Of a stretch of 64,000 nt of DNA, positions 44,505 to 53,604 are shown in pieces; positions within the stretch are counted from its first letter, which is position 1; each line of letters opens with the position of its first letter. The DNA lies in assembly GCF_014230145.1 (NCBI RefSeq), contig NZ_JACHVC010000006.1:1-64000 (forward strand), read 5' to 3'. This DNA is from Pelagicoccus albus (GTDB lineage Bacteria; Verrucomicrobiota; Verrucomicrobiia; Opitutales; Opitutaceae). The notes under the pieces are model-generated. The model was not told the DNA's origin. It saw only the letters and a list, made by a program, of their open reading frames with translations, and ran no database searches. Both the position numbers and the translations under genes were made by a program.

Positions 44505-45976
44505 GTGGAAAGGGGCTTCGAGCTAGCGGTTTTCTTGTAGAAGCAAGCGAAGCCGGTGAAAGCGAAAATAAAGGCGAGGGCGTAGTTGAACCAGGCGAGC
44601 AGTTGCCATGGGGCGTAGTCGAGTGGCGAGACGCCGAGCGCGGTGGTCATATAAACTCCGGTCGCAGTCCAGGGCAGCAAGTTCTCCATCATGGTTCCGC
44701 CGTCTTCCAGGCAACGGGAGAGCACTCGCCGAGGAATTCCCAGTTCGTCGAAGCGTTTGCCGAAGGCGGTGCCGACCAGGAAGCTGGTTGCGAATTGGTT
44801 GGAGGTTAGTGCGTTGGTCGCAGTGGAGGAAAGAAGGGCGGTCACGATGGTGATGGGACGTTTTACTGCGAAAACCAGTACCCGCTGCGTCACTGCTTCG
44901 AGGGCGTGAACGACTTCCAATGTGCCCACGAAGGCGAAGACGAGAATCGCGACTACGATGCCAGAAATGAGATTGTAGAGCCCGCCGCGATCCAGAAGCG
45001 TCACCACGCTGGGCGGAAGAGGTTCGCTGCGACCGCCGATCATATCGGGATCGAATCCGGAGATTAGGGATTCCAGAATAGCTCCGCTCGGAAAAGGCTG
45101 GTAAATCAAAGCGATGCCGACGGCGAGGATCGCCGAAACGATCAAGGTGGGAGCAGTTGGTTTCCGTTTGATCGAACCCCAGAGCACAACCCCGATGGGT
45201 AGGAGAAGCACGGGCGAAAACGTGAAGGAGTCAGCGAGAGCGGTTAAGGTCGCATCGACGGATTCGGAATTGATTTCGTTGGCACTTGGGTCACTGGCGA
45301 AGCCGATGATCGTGTAGGCGATGCAGGCGAGAGCCGAGGCCGGCAGGGTGGTCCACATCTGAGAGCGAACGTGGTCGAAGAGATCCACCTCGGTGGCGAG
45401 AGCGGCGATATTGGTCGTGTCGGATAGAGGTGAAAGCTTGTCGCCGAAATAGGAACCACCGACCACGGCTCCGGCGGTCAAGGCGAGGTCCGCTCCGAGA
45501 ACTTGGGCAATACCCAGAATGACCACCCCGATGGTGCCAGCGGAACCCCAAGAAGTGCCGGTCAAAGTCGAGAATATGGCCGGAATGATAAAGGCACACA
45601 GGTAGAGGTACTGCGGATCGATCATGTTCACGCCGTGATAGACCAGCATCGGTATGATGCCTGCGGTGACCCAACTGCCGATCAGCACCCCGATGGCGAA
45701 AAGGATGAAGATCGCGGGGAGGGCTTGGGTGACGCGGGTGACCATGGCGTTCTGGATGGTTTCCCATTCGTATCCCAGAAAAGATAGGTTCGCGATGGAA
45801 ACCGCGAGAGCCAAAAGGAAAACGAGCTCCAGAGTCGAAGAGGGCTGTCCGAGGACCAAGGGCTGTACTATGAGACCGAATACGAGGATTCCCAGCAGGG
45901 CGAGAATGGGCAGAATCTGACGAGCGAAAGGCACAGGCGGACCGTCGCTCACTTTTGGAGTGGCGTTACTAGACAT
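44501..45976 (-). CDS. nhaC: NhaC-type Na+/H+ antiporter
   Basis: 491 residues from the ATG at 45976 (an upstream Met ten codons earlier is possible). About 11-12 membrane helices. NhaC signatures include FSTLTGTSWGSAGTIGVVI, GSYFGDKLSPLSDTTNIAA and ALTSNQFATSFLVGTAFGKRFDELGI. It exchanges cytoplasmic Na+ for protons (some members are malate/lactate or amino-acid exchangers), consistent with a marine or saline habitat. It overlaps the PLP enzyme downstream by four bases. Confidence 0.88.
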   Translation of the reverse strand: MSSNATPKVSDGPPVPFARQILPILALLGILVFGLIVQPLVLGQPSSTLELVFLLALAVSIANLSFLGYEWETIQNAMVTRVTQALPAIFILFAIGVLIGSWVTAGIIPMLVYHGVNMIDPQYLYLCAFIIPAIFSTLTGTSWGSAGTIGVVILGIAQVLGADLALTAGAVVGGSYFGDKLSPLSDTTNIAALATEVDLFDHVRSQMWTTLPASALACIAYTIIGFASDPSANEINSESVDATLTALADSFTFSPVLLLPIGVVLWGSIKRKPTAPTLIVSAILAVGIALIYQPFPSGAILESLISGFDPDMIGGRSEPLPPSVVTLLDRGGLYNLISGIVVAILVFAFVGTLEVVHALEAVTQRVLVFAVKRPITIVTALLSSTATNALTSNQFATSFLVGTAFGKRFDELGIPRRVLSRCLEDGGTMMENLLPWTATGVYMTTALGVSPLDYAPWQLLAWFNYALAFIFAFTGFACFYKKTASSKPLST

Positions 45977-46109
45977 CGGCCTCGCCGCTAGCAAGTGATG
46001 CGCCACGGAATCAGGCGTTTAGGGGTAGGCTCGAATTGTCCGAATGAGGCAGGTTGGGCCGTTTTTGCATTGTGAAATGAGTCTGCCGGACCGTGAATGA
46101 ACGGGTCGT

Positions 46110-46886
46110 ATGGATTTGCACTTTAGAGAATTCGGAGAAGAAGGCAGTCCAGTGGTCGTGGTTTTGCACGGATTGCTGGGGTCTTCGCGAAATTGGCAGG
46201 CGGCCGCTCAAATGATGGCCAGTAAGTACCATGTTTATTGCTTGGATTTGAGGAATCATGGGTCTTCACCGTGGGAAAGTCCGCACACTTACGAGGCCAT
46301 GGTTGAGGACGTGTTGCAGTGGATGGATGAATATTTGGACGCGGCCCCTGTTTTGGTCGGACACTCCATGGGAGGGAAGCTGGCGATGCGGCTTTCTTGT
46401 CAATTTCCGAAAGCCATACGAAAGCTGGTGGTCGTAGATATTTTTCCTCACCTGTATCCGAAGCATCACGACAATGATTTTGCCGGAATGAAGGCGGTTG
46501 ATCTCGATAGCCTCAAGTCCCGCACGGACGCGGAGGCACAGCTGGAGCCGCATGTGGCTAGCTGGTCGATGAGGAAATTTCTTCTTACCAACTTAATTAA
46601 GGACGAGGAAACGGGAGCCTTTCGTTGGCAGGTGAATATCGACGCTATCATCGAGGATCGTCGCATTATTGAGGATACACCGCTGGAGGAGGGTGATCGC
46701 TACGATGGTGACGCTTTGTTTATCATGGGTGGAAAAAGCCGCTACTTCGTGCGGGATGAGATTCCCAACCTTAGAAACTACTTTCCCGCCAGCGCCATCG
46801 AGGTGCTGCCCAACAGCGGGCACAATCCGCATTTCGAGTGCCGAGAGGAATTTGTGGCGTTGCTGACTGAGTTTGTAGGGGATTAA
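46110..46886 (+). CDS. Alpha/beta-hydrolase (YbfF-like esterase family)
   Basis: 258 residues. The nucleophile elbow GHSMGGKLAMRLS carries the catalytic Ser (about 91), after VVVLHGLLGSSRNW (oxyanion loop). The catalytic His is in NSGHNPHFE near 235 and an acid in MGGKSRYF. The style matches YbfF-type esterases acting on short acyl esters or thioesters; the physiological substrate is unknown. It is followed closely by the mini M50 gene (8 bp), suggesting an operon. Confidence 0.88.
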   Translation: MDLHFREFGEEGSPVVVVLHGLLGSSRNWQAAAQMMASKYHVYCLDLRNHGSSPWESPHTYEAMVEDVLQWMDEYLDAAPVLVGHSMGGKLAMRLSCQFPKAIRKLVVVDIFPHLYPKHHDNDFAGMKAVDLDSLKSRTDAEAQLEPHVASWSMRKFLLTNLIKDEETGAFRWQVNIDAIIEDRRIIEDTPLEEGDRYDGDALFIMGGKSRYFVRDEIPNLRNYFPASAIEVLPNSGHNPHFECREEFVALLTEFVGD

Positions 46887-46894
46887 ATTCCGAA

Positions 46895-47395
46895 ATGATC
46901 CCCTTGGCCGCCAAATTTCTATTTCTGATCCTGTGCTACGCCCTGGGAATCGTAGGAGGCGTTTTTTTGCACGAGCTGGGCCACGCCCTTGTCGCTCTGT
47001 GCGTTACGCGTCAGCCCATCGAAATGGAGATCGGAAAAGGGCCTAAGTGCGTTTCATTCGGTGTGGGGCGTTTGCGGATACGGCTCTCGCTGAGGGGACT
47101 TCGCTACGGCCTCACGCGGTACGATCGCGGGCGGGAAACGCGTGGGCGGCAGGCTCTGGTTGCTTTGGGTGGGCCAATGGCGAGCCTGGCGGCGTTAATC
47201 GGATTCGGGGCGCTGACCGTTAATTCCCAGGTTGGGGAATGGGTATGGATCTTTGGCCTCGCGGCTACGATCGCCAATTTCCGGATATTTATCGTAGCAA
47301 TTTGGCCGATCGAATACCGGCCAGAGGGCGAAGGAGGACAGGTCTGGCTCAGCGATGGCTTGGATCTGTGGCACTTGCTAAGGTCCAAGCAGTGA
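46895..47395 (+). CDS. Small M50-like zinc metallopeptidase homologue
   Basis: 166 residues with the zinc motif HELGH (His26, Glu27, His30) inside the first membrane segment (IVGGVFLHELGHALVALCVT). Later hydrophobic segments include LVALGGPMASLAALIGFG, which resembles the GGPxxN region of M50 enzymes, and an AAT-IANFRIFIVAIWPI stretch. The third ligand may be the Asp of SDGLDLW near the C-terminus. The protein is much shorter than typical site-2 proteases and lacks PDZ domains. It may be active or a minimal membrane-bound relative. The 8-bp gap to the hydrolase suggests cotranscription. Confidence 0.72.
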   Translation: MIPLAAKFLFLILCYALGIVGGVFLHELGHALVALCVTRQPIEMEIGKGPKCVSFGVGRLRIRLSLRGLRYGLTRYDRGRETRGRQALVALGGPMASLAALIGFGALTVNSQVGEWVWIFGLAATIANFRIFIVAIWPIEYRPEGEGGQVWLSDGLDLWHLLRSKQ

Positions 47396-47474
47396 GAATA
47401 CGGGAATGAAATTTGCTAACTAGGGATCTAATGGGTTGCGCTCCTTAGGGAGTTTCCCAGAGAAACATCCTTGA

Positions 47475-49037
47475 ATGTCCGCTGAAGCAACGATGAGCAC
47501 CATTTTGATAGTCGATGACGACGAAGAGATCCGCTACTCGCTAAGCCGTGTGCTTGGCAGTCGCGGCTACCAAATCGAGACCGCTGCGAGCGGCGAGGAG
47601 GGGATCGAGAAGATCAAGTCGGGTTTGAAGCCGGACCTCATCATGTGCGACGTGCGAATGGGCGGCATTTCCGGGATCGAGACTTTGCAGCACATGCGGT
47701 CCGCGAGTTCCAGTTTGCAAATCGTGCTCATGACCGCGTTTGGCACCGCTCAGACGGCGATCGAAGCGATGAAGTTTGGCGCTTACGACTACATCATGAA
47801 GCCCTTCGATGTAGACAGGGTTATCGAGATCGCGGAAAAGGCCATCAGCTCTTCGCAAGACATGAAGTCCGCGAAGCAGTACGAGAAGAAGGTCAATTAC
47901 GAAGACTACAAGGAAGGTATCGTTGGCAGCTCGCCCGCGATGCAGGAAGTTTTCAAGGTTATCGGACAAGTGGCCGCCAGCGACGCAACCGTTTTGGTAA
48001 CCGGCGAAAGCGGTACCGGTAAGGAGCTAATCGCCAAAAGCATTTATCAGCACAGTCTCCGCTCTGGAGGTCCCTTCGTGGCCGTAAATTGCGCTGCGAT
48101 TCCGGATAACCTGATCGAAAGCGAGCTTTTCGGTCATGAGAAAGGATCATTCACGGGGGCGACGAACCAGCGAATCGGACGTTTCGAGCAATGCGATCGT
48201 GGTACGATCTTTTTGGACGAAATCGGGGATATGGCTTTGGCGACCCAGACCAAGATTCTTCGCGTGCTGCAAGAAGGGGAAATCCAGAGAGTCGGAAGCA
48301 CCGAAACGATCAAGGTCGACGTCCGCGTGATCGCTGCGACCAACAAGGATCTGGAAACCATGGTTGAAGAGAAAGAGTTTCGCGAGGACCTCTACTATCG
48401 ACTCAACGTATTCCGGATTCGTGTTCCCTCGCTCAAGGAACGCAAAGGCGATATCCCGGACATCGTGGATTTCATGCTGCAAAACTTGGTCAAAGAGCGG
48501 AAGGCCCGCGTGACTCGCGTTTCGGCGGACGCTCTCAATGCCCTTACCGCCTACAATTGGCCTGGCAATGTTCGCGAGCTCGGAAACGTGGTCTACCGCA
48601 GCGCCGTGGTTGCCCAAGGGGACGCGATTTTGCTGAAAGACTTGCCAGACACGATTCGCGGCTCGCGAGTCGCTTCGCCTGCGCCGGCGGCGAGCCAAGC
48701 CGTGGCGGATCCTGCCACACAGGCTGCGCCCGCTCCTGCAGCAGCGTCCTCGGTAGCTCCGACTGAATCGGCTCCTATGCCGCAGGAGGCTCCACCAGCT
48801 CCGGCACCCGTTTTGCCAGTTCCCGAGGCGATGCCGATCTCGCTGCCAGCGATTTACGACAAGCTATACCACGAATTGCGGGAACGGCAGGAGCTTCGTA
48901 TCTTGTCCCTGATCGAGCGACAAATGATCGAGCGAGCAATCGATGAAACGGGTGGAAACCAAGCCCGAGCGGCGGAGATTCTGGGTATCACCCGCAATAC
49001 GCTGAAGAAGCGCTTGGACGAGTACTCCTCGCGATAG
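47475..49037 (+). CDS. Sigma-54-dependent response regulator (NtrC family)
   Basis: 520 residues. An N-terminal receiver domain has Asp59 in [10 protein letters not shown] and Lys109 in IMKPFD. A sigma-54 AAA+ domain follows with GESGTGKE (about 177-184), the loop GSFTGA at 224-229 in place of the canonical GAFTGA, DEIGDM Walker B, and an arginine finger region. A Pro/Ala-rich linker of about 70 residues precedes a Fis-type helix-turn-helix ([20 protein letters not shown]). It activates sigma-54 promoters after phosphorylation. The partner kinase is not adjacent. A second Met at residue 7 is an alternative start. Confidence 0.92.
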   Translation: MSAEATMSTILIVDDDEEIRYSLSRVLGSRGYQIETAASGEEGIEKIKSGLKPDLIMCDVRMGGISGIETLQHMRSASSSLQIVLMTAFGTAQTAIEAMKFGAYDYIMKPFDVDRVIEIAEKAISSSQDMKSAKQYEKKVNYEDYKEGIVGSSPAMQEVFKVIGQVAASDATVLVTGESGTGKELIAKSIYQHSLRSGGPFVAVNCAAIPDNLIESELFGHEKGSFTGATNQRIGRFEQCDRGTIFLDEIGDMALATQTKILRVLQEGEIQRVGSTETIKVDVRVIAATNKDLETMVEEKEFREDLYYRLNVFRIRVPSLKERKGDIPDIVDFMLQNLVKERKARVTRVSADALNALTAYNWPGNVRELGNVVYRSAVVAQGDAILLKDLPDTIRGSRVASPAPAASQAVADPATQAAPAPAAASSVAPTESAPMPQEAPPAPAPVLPVPEAMPISLPAIYDKLYHELRERQELRILSLIERQMIERAIDETGGNQARAAEILGITRNTLKKRLDEYSSR

Positions 49038-49104
49038 GAACGCAAGTTTGCCCTAAGCCGTTCCTGCCAAAGGGATTGGTCGCGGTTTTTCGCTAAATTT
49101 CAAT

Positions 49105-49139
49105 CCGAGCCCGGATTCGGACGGTGGCTCGGTTTTTTT
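49105..49139 (+). terminator. Rho-independent terminator after the NtrC-type gene
   Basis: CCGAGCC at 49105-49111 pairs with GGCTCGG at 49126-49132, then seven T residues at 49133-49139. It separates the regulator from fabD. Confidence 0.85.
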
Positions 49140-49180
49140 GGTTGTCAGTGGGAGGGAAATAGATTGGCAAGTTTGCCCTT

Positions 49181-50086
49181 ATGACTACCGCGTTAATGTT
49201 TTCCGGACAAGGAGCCCAGAAGGTGGGCATGGGAAAAGATCTCTATGAGAACAGCGAAATCGCTCGCTCTCTCTATGACAAGGCCGACGAGATTCTCGGC
49301 TGGAAGCTGACCGAAGTTTCCTTTGAAGGTCCGCAGGAGGCATTGACGGAAACGAAGGTCTGCCAAGTCGCTCTCTTCGTGCACGGCTATGCCGTCTACG
49401 AAATCATGAAGTCTCAAGGCAAATTGGACGACGTGAAGATCGCCATGGGGCTGAGCTTGGGTGAAGTCACTGCCATGACTGCAGCGGGCGTCTTCGATTT
49501 CGAAACTGGGCTTAAGGTCGTGGCCGAACGCGGTCGCCTCATGCAAGAAGCCTGTGAAGCGACAGATGGGTCGATGGCGGCGGTCATCGGTGTAGAACGC
49601 GACGCGGTAGCGGCATTTTGCGAGGAAATGGACGTGGAGATGGCCAACCTCAATTGTCCCGGACAGATCGTAATCTCTGGCGAAAGTGGAAAAATCGCGG
49701 CCGCGGTCGAAGCCGGCAAAGAGCGCGGTTTCCGCCGAATCATGGAGCTAGACGTGGCCGGCGCGTACCACAGCCGCCTGATGGAGCCAGCTCGAGCTGA
49801 TTTTGCAGCCTTCCTAGCTGGGATTGAATTCAAAGCTCCTCAGCTGACCGTTTTGACCAATACCACGGGCAAGGTAATCTCCGAGCCGGATGCCATTCGC
49901 GAAGCCCTCGTGAAGCAAGTCGTCTCCTCTGTACTATGGGAGGACTGCATCGTTAGCGCTGCTGGCGAGGGAGCGGATTTGTTCTGGGAACTAGGAGTTG
50001 GCGGCGTATTGAAGGGTCAGGTCAAGCGGACTAATCGCGCTTGGGCGAATGCCTCCTTCGAGACTTGGGCGGATTTGCGGGCCTAA
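49181..50086 (+). CDS. fabD: Malonyl-CoA:ACP transacylase
   Basis: 301 residues. The catalytic Ser is in GLSLGEVTAM (about 88-97), the oxyanion segment FSGQGAQKVGMG lies near the N-terminus and the catalytic His in GAYHSRLMEPA (about 197-207). It loads malonyl groups onto acyl carrier protein for fatty acid synthesis. No other fab genes are close. A terminator follows. Confidence 0.95.
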   Translation: MTTALMFSGQGAQKVGMGKDLYENSEIARSLYDKADEILGWKLTEVSFEGPQEALTETKVCQVALFVHGYAVYEIMKSQGKLDDVKIAMGLSLGEVTAMTAAGVFDFETGLKVVAERGRLMQEACEATDGSMAAVIGVERDAVAAFCEEMDVEMANLNCPGQIVISGESGKIAAAVEAGKERGFRRIMELDVAGAYHSRLMEPARADFAAFLAGIEFKAPQLTVLTNTTGKVISEPDAIREALVKQVVSSVLWEDCIVSAAGEGADLFWELGVGGVLKGQVKRTNRAWANASFETWADLRA

Positions 50087-50143
50087 GCGAAGCTGCTCGT
50101 TTCGAGTAATCTGGGCGGGTCGATTTCCCGCTCATCCAATCCA

Positions 50144-50169
50144 GCAGGGTCTTGTTGCCCTGCTTTTTT
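50144..50169 (+). terminator. Rho-independent terminator after fabD
   Basis: GCAGGG at 50144-50149 pairs with CCCTGC at 50158-50163, followed by six T residues. It closes the fabD transcript. Confidence 0.82.
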
Positions 50170-50348
50170 GTGCTCGAGTGGATTGGCGTTTCGTGGACTT
50201 TGTATTCCTTGGGAAGCGAGACGTTTGCCGAAACCGCTAGAACTCTGAGAAGGTGAAGTCATGATTATTCTCCTCATTCCCCCTCGAATTGGCAAACTCC
50301 CGACTTGTCAGTCAATCGGGTAGCTATCAACTTCTACCGTTTTTTGGT

Positions 50349-52145
50349 ATGGAGACGGTCAACAAGCGCAACTTTAGTATCATCGCCCACGTGGATCATG
50401 GGAAGACGACCTTGTCGGATCGTCTGCTCGAATACACGAACACGGTCGCTCAGCGCGTCTTGGAGGCTCAGCACCTGGATTCCATGGACCTCGAGAGGGA
50501 ACGGGGTATCACCATCAAGAGCCACCCAGTCACCTTAACCTATCCTGCCAAGGATGGAACGACCTATCAGCTCAATTTGGCGGACACGCCGGGTCACGTG
50601 GACTTTTCCTATGAGGTATCTCGTAGCTTGGCAGCGTGTGAAGGCGCCTTGCTTTTGATCGATGCGGCTCAAGGGGTGGAAGCCCAAACGGTCGCCAATG
50701 CCCACCTAGCGGAGGAGCAGGGGCTGACTATTATTCCAGTCATCAACAAGATCGATTTGCCCAGCGCGGACTTGGATCTTTGCTTGCAGCAGCTCGAGGA
50801 CTTGTTGGCGATTCCTGCGGAGGATGCCATTTTGGCTAGCGGCAAGACTGGTATCGGCATCGAGGATATTCTGGAAGCAGTGGTGACCCGCATCCCGCCG
50901 CCTCGTTGGACCGACTACGAAGCGACGCGTTGCCTCGTTTTCGACTCCCTCTACGACGCTTACCGAGGCGCGATCGCATTTGTGCGCGTCTTTTCGGGAT
51001 CGATCAAACCGCGGGATCAGGTCCTGATGATGAGCGACCATACCCGCGCGGAAGTGAAGGAAGTCGGCGTTTTTACTCCGGCCCAGAAGAAGGTGGATTC
51101 TTTGGAAGCGGGTGATGTTGGCTACATGGTTTGTAACATCAAGAATCCGGCAGATATCAAAGTTGGCGATACCATCACGCAAAATGCGAATCCTGCCGCG
51201 GAGATGCTTCCGGGCTATAAAGAAGTTCGCCCCATGGTCTTTAGCGGAATCTATCCGGTGGAAACCAACGATTTCGAGAAATTGAAAGCCAGTATGGCGA
51301 AGCTTCAGCTCAATGATGCCGCTTTCAGTTTCCAGGCGGAGAGCTCCGTGGCTCTTGGTTTTGGTTTCCGCTGCGGTTTCCTCGGCCTGCTGCACATGGA
51401 GATCATTCAGGAGCGAATCCGTCGTGAATACGGAGTCGATATCATCTCCACCTACCCAAGCGTGGTGTACAAGGTGCAGAAGCAAAATGGGGAAGAGATC
51501 GAAGTGGATAACCCGATCAATCTCCCCGATCCCTCGCACATCGAAACGATCTTCGAACCAACCATCGTAGCTCACATTCACGTGCCCAACGACAGCGTGG
51601 GCGATATTTTGGCCTTGGTGATGGAAAAACGTGGTTCCTGCGAACGTACCGATACGCTCGATGGCACGCGACTGATTTTGGAGTGTATTCTCCCGCTCAA
51701 CGAGATCTTGGTGGATTTCAACGACCGTCTGAAGAGCATCACTCGCGGCTACGGATCCATGGAATACGAGCTCGGCGACTACCGTCCGGCGAAACTTGTG
51801 AAGATGGATATTTTGGTCAATGGGGAGCCGGTAGACGCGTTTTCCTCCATCGTCCACACGGACAAGGCCCACACCAAGGGAGGAGAGCTTTGCACGAAAT
51901 TGGCAGACATCATTCCACCGCACCTTTTCAAGATCGCGGTTCAAGCCGCGATTGGCGGAAAGATCGTAGCTCGCGACAATGTTCGCACCATGCGAAAAGA
52001 CGTCACTGCGAAGTGTTACGGCGGCGATATATCCCGTAAGCGCAAGCTCCTCGACAAGCAGAAGGAAGGTAAGCGCAAGATGAAGAATATCGGCAACGTA
52101 TCGATCCCTCCCGACGCCTTCATCAAGGTGCTTAAGAATGATTAG
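50349..52145 (+). CDS. lepA: Elongation factor 4
   Basis: 598 residues from the ATG at 50349, right at the expected METVNKRNFSIIAHVDHGKTT start; a frame start 20 codons earlier adds non-family sequence. The GTPase motifs AHVDHGKTTLSDRLL and DTPGHVDFSYEVSRSL are followed by the LepA-specific C-terminal domain (MRKDVTAKCYGGDISRKRKL). It back-translocates or otherwise corrects stalled ribosomes. It is followed by lepB, a frequent arrangement. Confidence 0.96.
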   Translation: METVNKRNFSIIAHVDHGKTTLSDRLLEYTNTVAQRVLEAQHLDSMDLERERGITIKSHPVTLTYPAKDGTTYQLNLADTPGHVDFSYEVSRSLAACEGALLLIDAAQGVEAQTVANAHLAEEQGLTIIPVINKIDLPSADLDLCLQQLEDLLAIPAEDAILASGKTGIGIEDILEAVVTRIPPPRWTDYEATRCLVFDSLYDAYRGAIAFVRVFSGSIKPRDQVLMMSDHTRAEVKEVGVFTPAQKKVDSLEAGDVGYMVCNIKNPADIKVGDTITQNANPAAEMLPGYKEVRPMVFSGIYPVETNDFEKLKASMAKLQLNDAAFSFQAESSVALGFGFRCGFLGLLHMEIIQERIRREYGVDIISTYPSVVYKVQKQNGEEIEVDNPINLPDPSHIETIFEPTIVAHIHVPNDSVGDILALVMEKRGSCERTDTLDGTRLILECILPLNEILVDFNDRLKSITRGYGSMEYELGDYRPAKLVKMDILVNGEPVDAFSSIVHTDKAHTKGGELCTKLADIIPPHLFKIAVQAAIGGKIVARDNVRTMRKDVTAKCYGGDISRKRKLLDKQKEGKRKMKNIGNVSIPPDAFIKVLKND

Positions 52146-52251
52146 TCAGGCCGCATAAGCCTCCAACCGCGATCCTGCATGAGCGTCCTATTTTTCTCTC
52201 GCGGGATCTTCGGCCCACGCCCACTGTCTGGCACCTTCAAAGCCTTTTCTT

Positions 52252-53574
52252 ATGTTCTCCGTTTTCAAATCTGAATCTTCCAAGTTGAGGGAAGCCGCCA
52301 AAAACTGGCTCTACCATGCAGGTAAGGTTTACCATTTCCGCAAGGATCGGCTGAGCGAATCGGAATTGGCCACACTGCTGAGCCTGAGTGAAGAGGTTAA
52401 GGCGGGGATTAAAAACAAGTCGGCCGATAGCCGCCTCCGCAATTCGATCGAGTCTCTCAAGGCTCATATGGAACTCGTGGGCGGAAACTACTATCCTCGC
52501 GGGTCGCTGGCGGAAAACGTAGAGTTCTTCTTCGCCGCTTTGATCATCTACGTCGGGTTCACGACCTTTTTCATCAAGCCATTTAAGATTCCGACCAATT
52601 CGATGTGGCCGACTTACTACGGCATGACGGGCGAGGTCTACAAGGACGAGGCGGAAAAGCCGTCCGCGCTTACGAGAGCGTTCCGGTTTGTGACATTCGG
52701 GGCGAGCCATTACGAGGTGAAAGCTCCGGCGTCCGGAGAATTGCTCGTGCCCATGCTCCAGGTTGGCAACGGAATTTATGAGCTCTTCCAAAAGCCTGCC
52801 AATGTGAAGCGCTACTTCGTCATCAATTCGCCTGGGATCGAGAGGTCGTTTTACGTCAATGGCGAACGGGTTTCGTTTAAGTACCCTGCAGATTTCGTAT
52901 TCGATCGCGAGGTCGTGCAACGTTTGCAGGAAAAGGGTGGCGAAACTCCTTACGATCGCGTTCCAAGCCGTATCCGAGCAAACTCCAATTCGTTTGCGGG
53001 CACCGCTACGGAAACAGTCTATGATTCGCGTTCAGGGAAAAACGTGCAGGTGACCCTGCATCTGTTGCGCACAGGCCGGCAAGTTGAGGAAGGGGAGAGT
53101 CTACTGAGTTTCGATCTGATGACGGGTGACCAGCTTTTTGTGGATCGGATGTCCTACCACTTTGTGTCACCGAAAGTTGGAGACGGATTCGTTTTCAAGA
53201 CTGATTTGATTCCAGCTGTTGCGGAAGATAAGTTCTATATCAAACGCTTGGTTGGCACCGAGGGAGACAAGGTGCGAATCGATGGCAGCACTTTGATGGT
53301 GAACGGCGAACCTGCGGAAGGTTCGGTCGCCTTTGAGAAGAACGCCAAGCAGGAAGGGCTTTACCGCGGCTACACCACGATGGAGGGGAATCGGATCTCT
53401 GTAGACTTATCCACCGACCAGACTGTTCCTGAAGGACACTTTTTTGCGATAGGTGACAACAGCTACAACAGCTCGGACGGACGCGTTTGGGGCTATGTAC
53501 CTCAGGACGCAGTGGTTGGCCGACCTGTTATGATTTATTACCCGATTACCAAGCGATTTGGCTTGGCCAAGTAG
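52252..53574 (+). CDS. lepB: Signal peptidase I with a large insertion
   Basis: 440 residues. A soluble N-terminal extension (about 1-85) precedes one membrane helix (about 92-108) and the catalytic Ser117 in IPTNSMWPT. The catalytic Lys331 is in FYIKRLVGTEGDKVRIDG, and the closing box FAIGDNSYNSSDGRVWG follows. Between Ser and Lys there are about 214 residues, compared with about 55 in E. coli, so this enzyme carries a large extra domain in its periplasmic part. It removes signal peptides from exported proteins. Same strand as lepA, 106-bp gap. Confidence 0.92.
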   Translation: MFSVFKSESSKLREAAKNWLYHAGKVYHFRKDRLSESELATLLSLSEEVKAGIKNKSADSRLRNSIESLKAHMELVGGNYYPRGSLAENVEFFFAALIIYVGFTTFFIKPFKIPTNSMWPTYYGMTGEVYKDEAEKPSALTRAFRFVTFGASHYEVKAPASGELLVPMLQVGNGIYELFQKPANVKRYFVINSPGIERSFYVNGERVSFKYPADFVFDREVVQRLQEKGGETPYDRVPSRIRANSNSFAGTATETVYDSRSGKNVQVTLHLLRTGRQVEEGESLLSFDLMTGDQLFVDRMSYHFVSPKVGDGFVFKTDLIPAVAEDKFYIKRLVGTEGDKVRIDGSTLMVNGEPAEGSVAFEKNAKQEGLYRGYTTMEGNRISVDLSTDQTVPEGHFFAIGDNSYNSSDGRVWGYVPQDAVVGRPVMIYYPITKRFGLAK

Positions 53575-53604
53575 TAAGCGATCGGCTACTGAAGGATTTT
53601 GCTG

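Noticed and set aside
50083-50295. 70-codon frame on the minus strand between fabD and lepA
   Set aside because: Spans the fabD terminator and shows no protein-like pattern.
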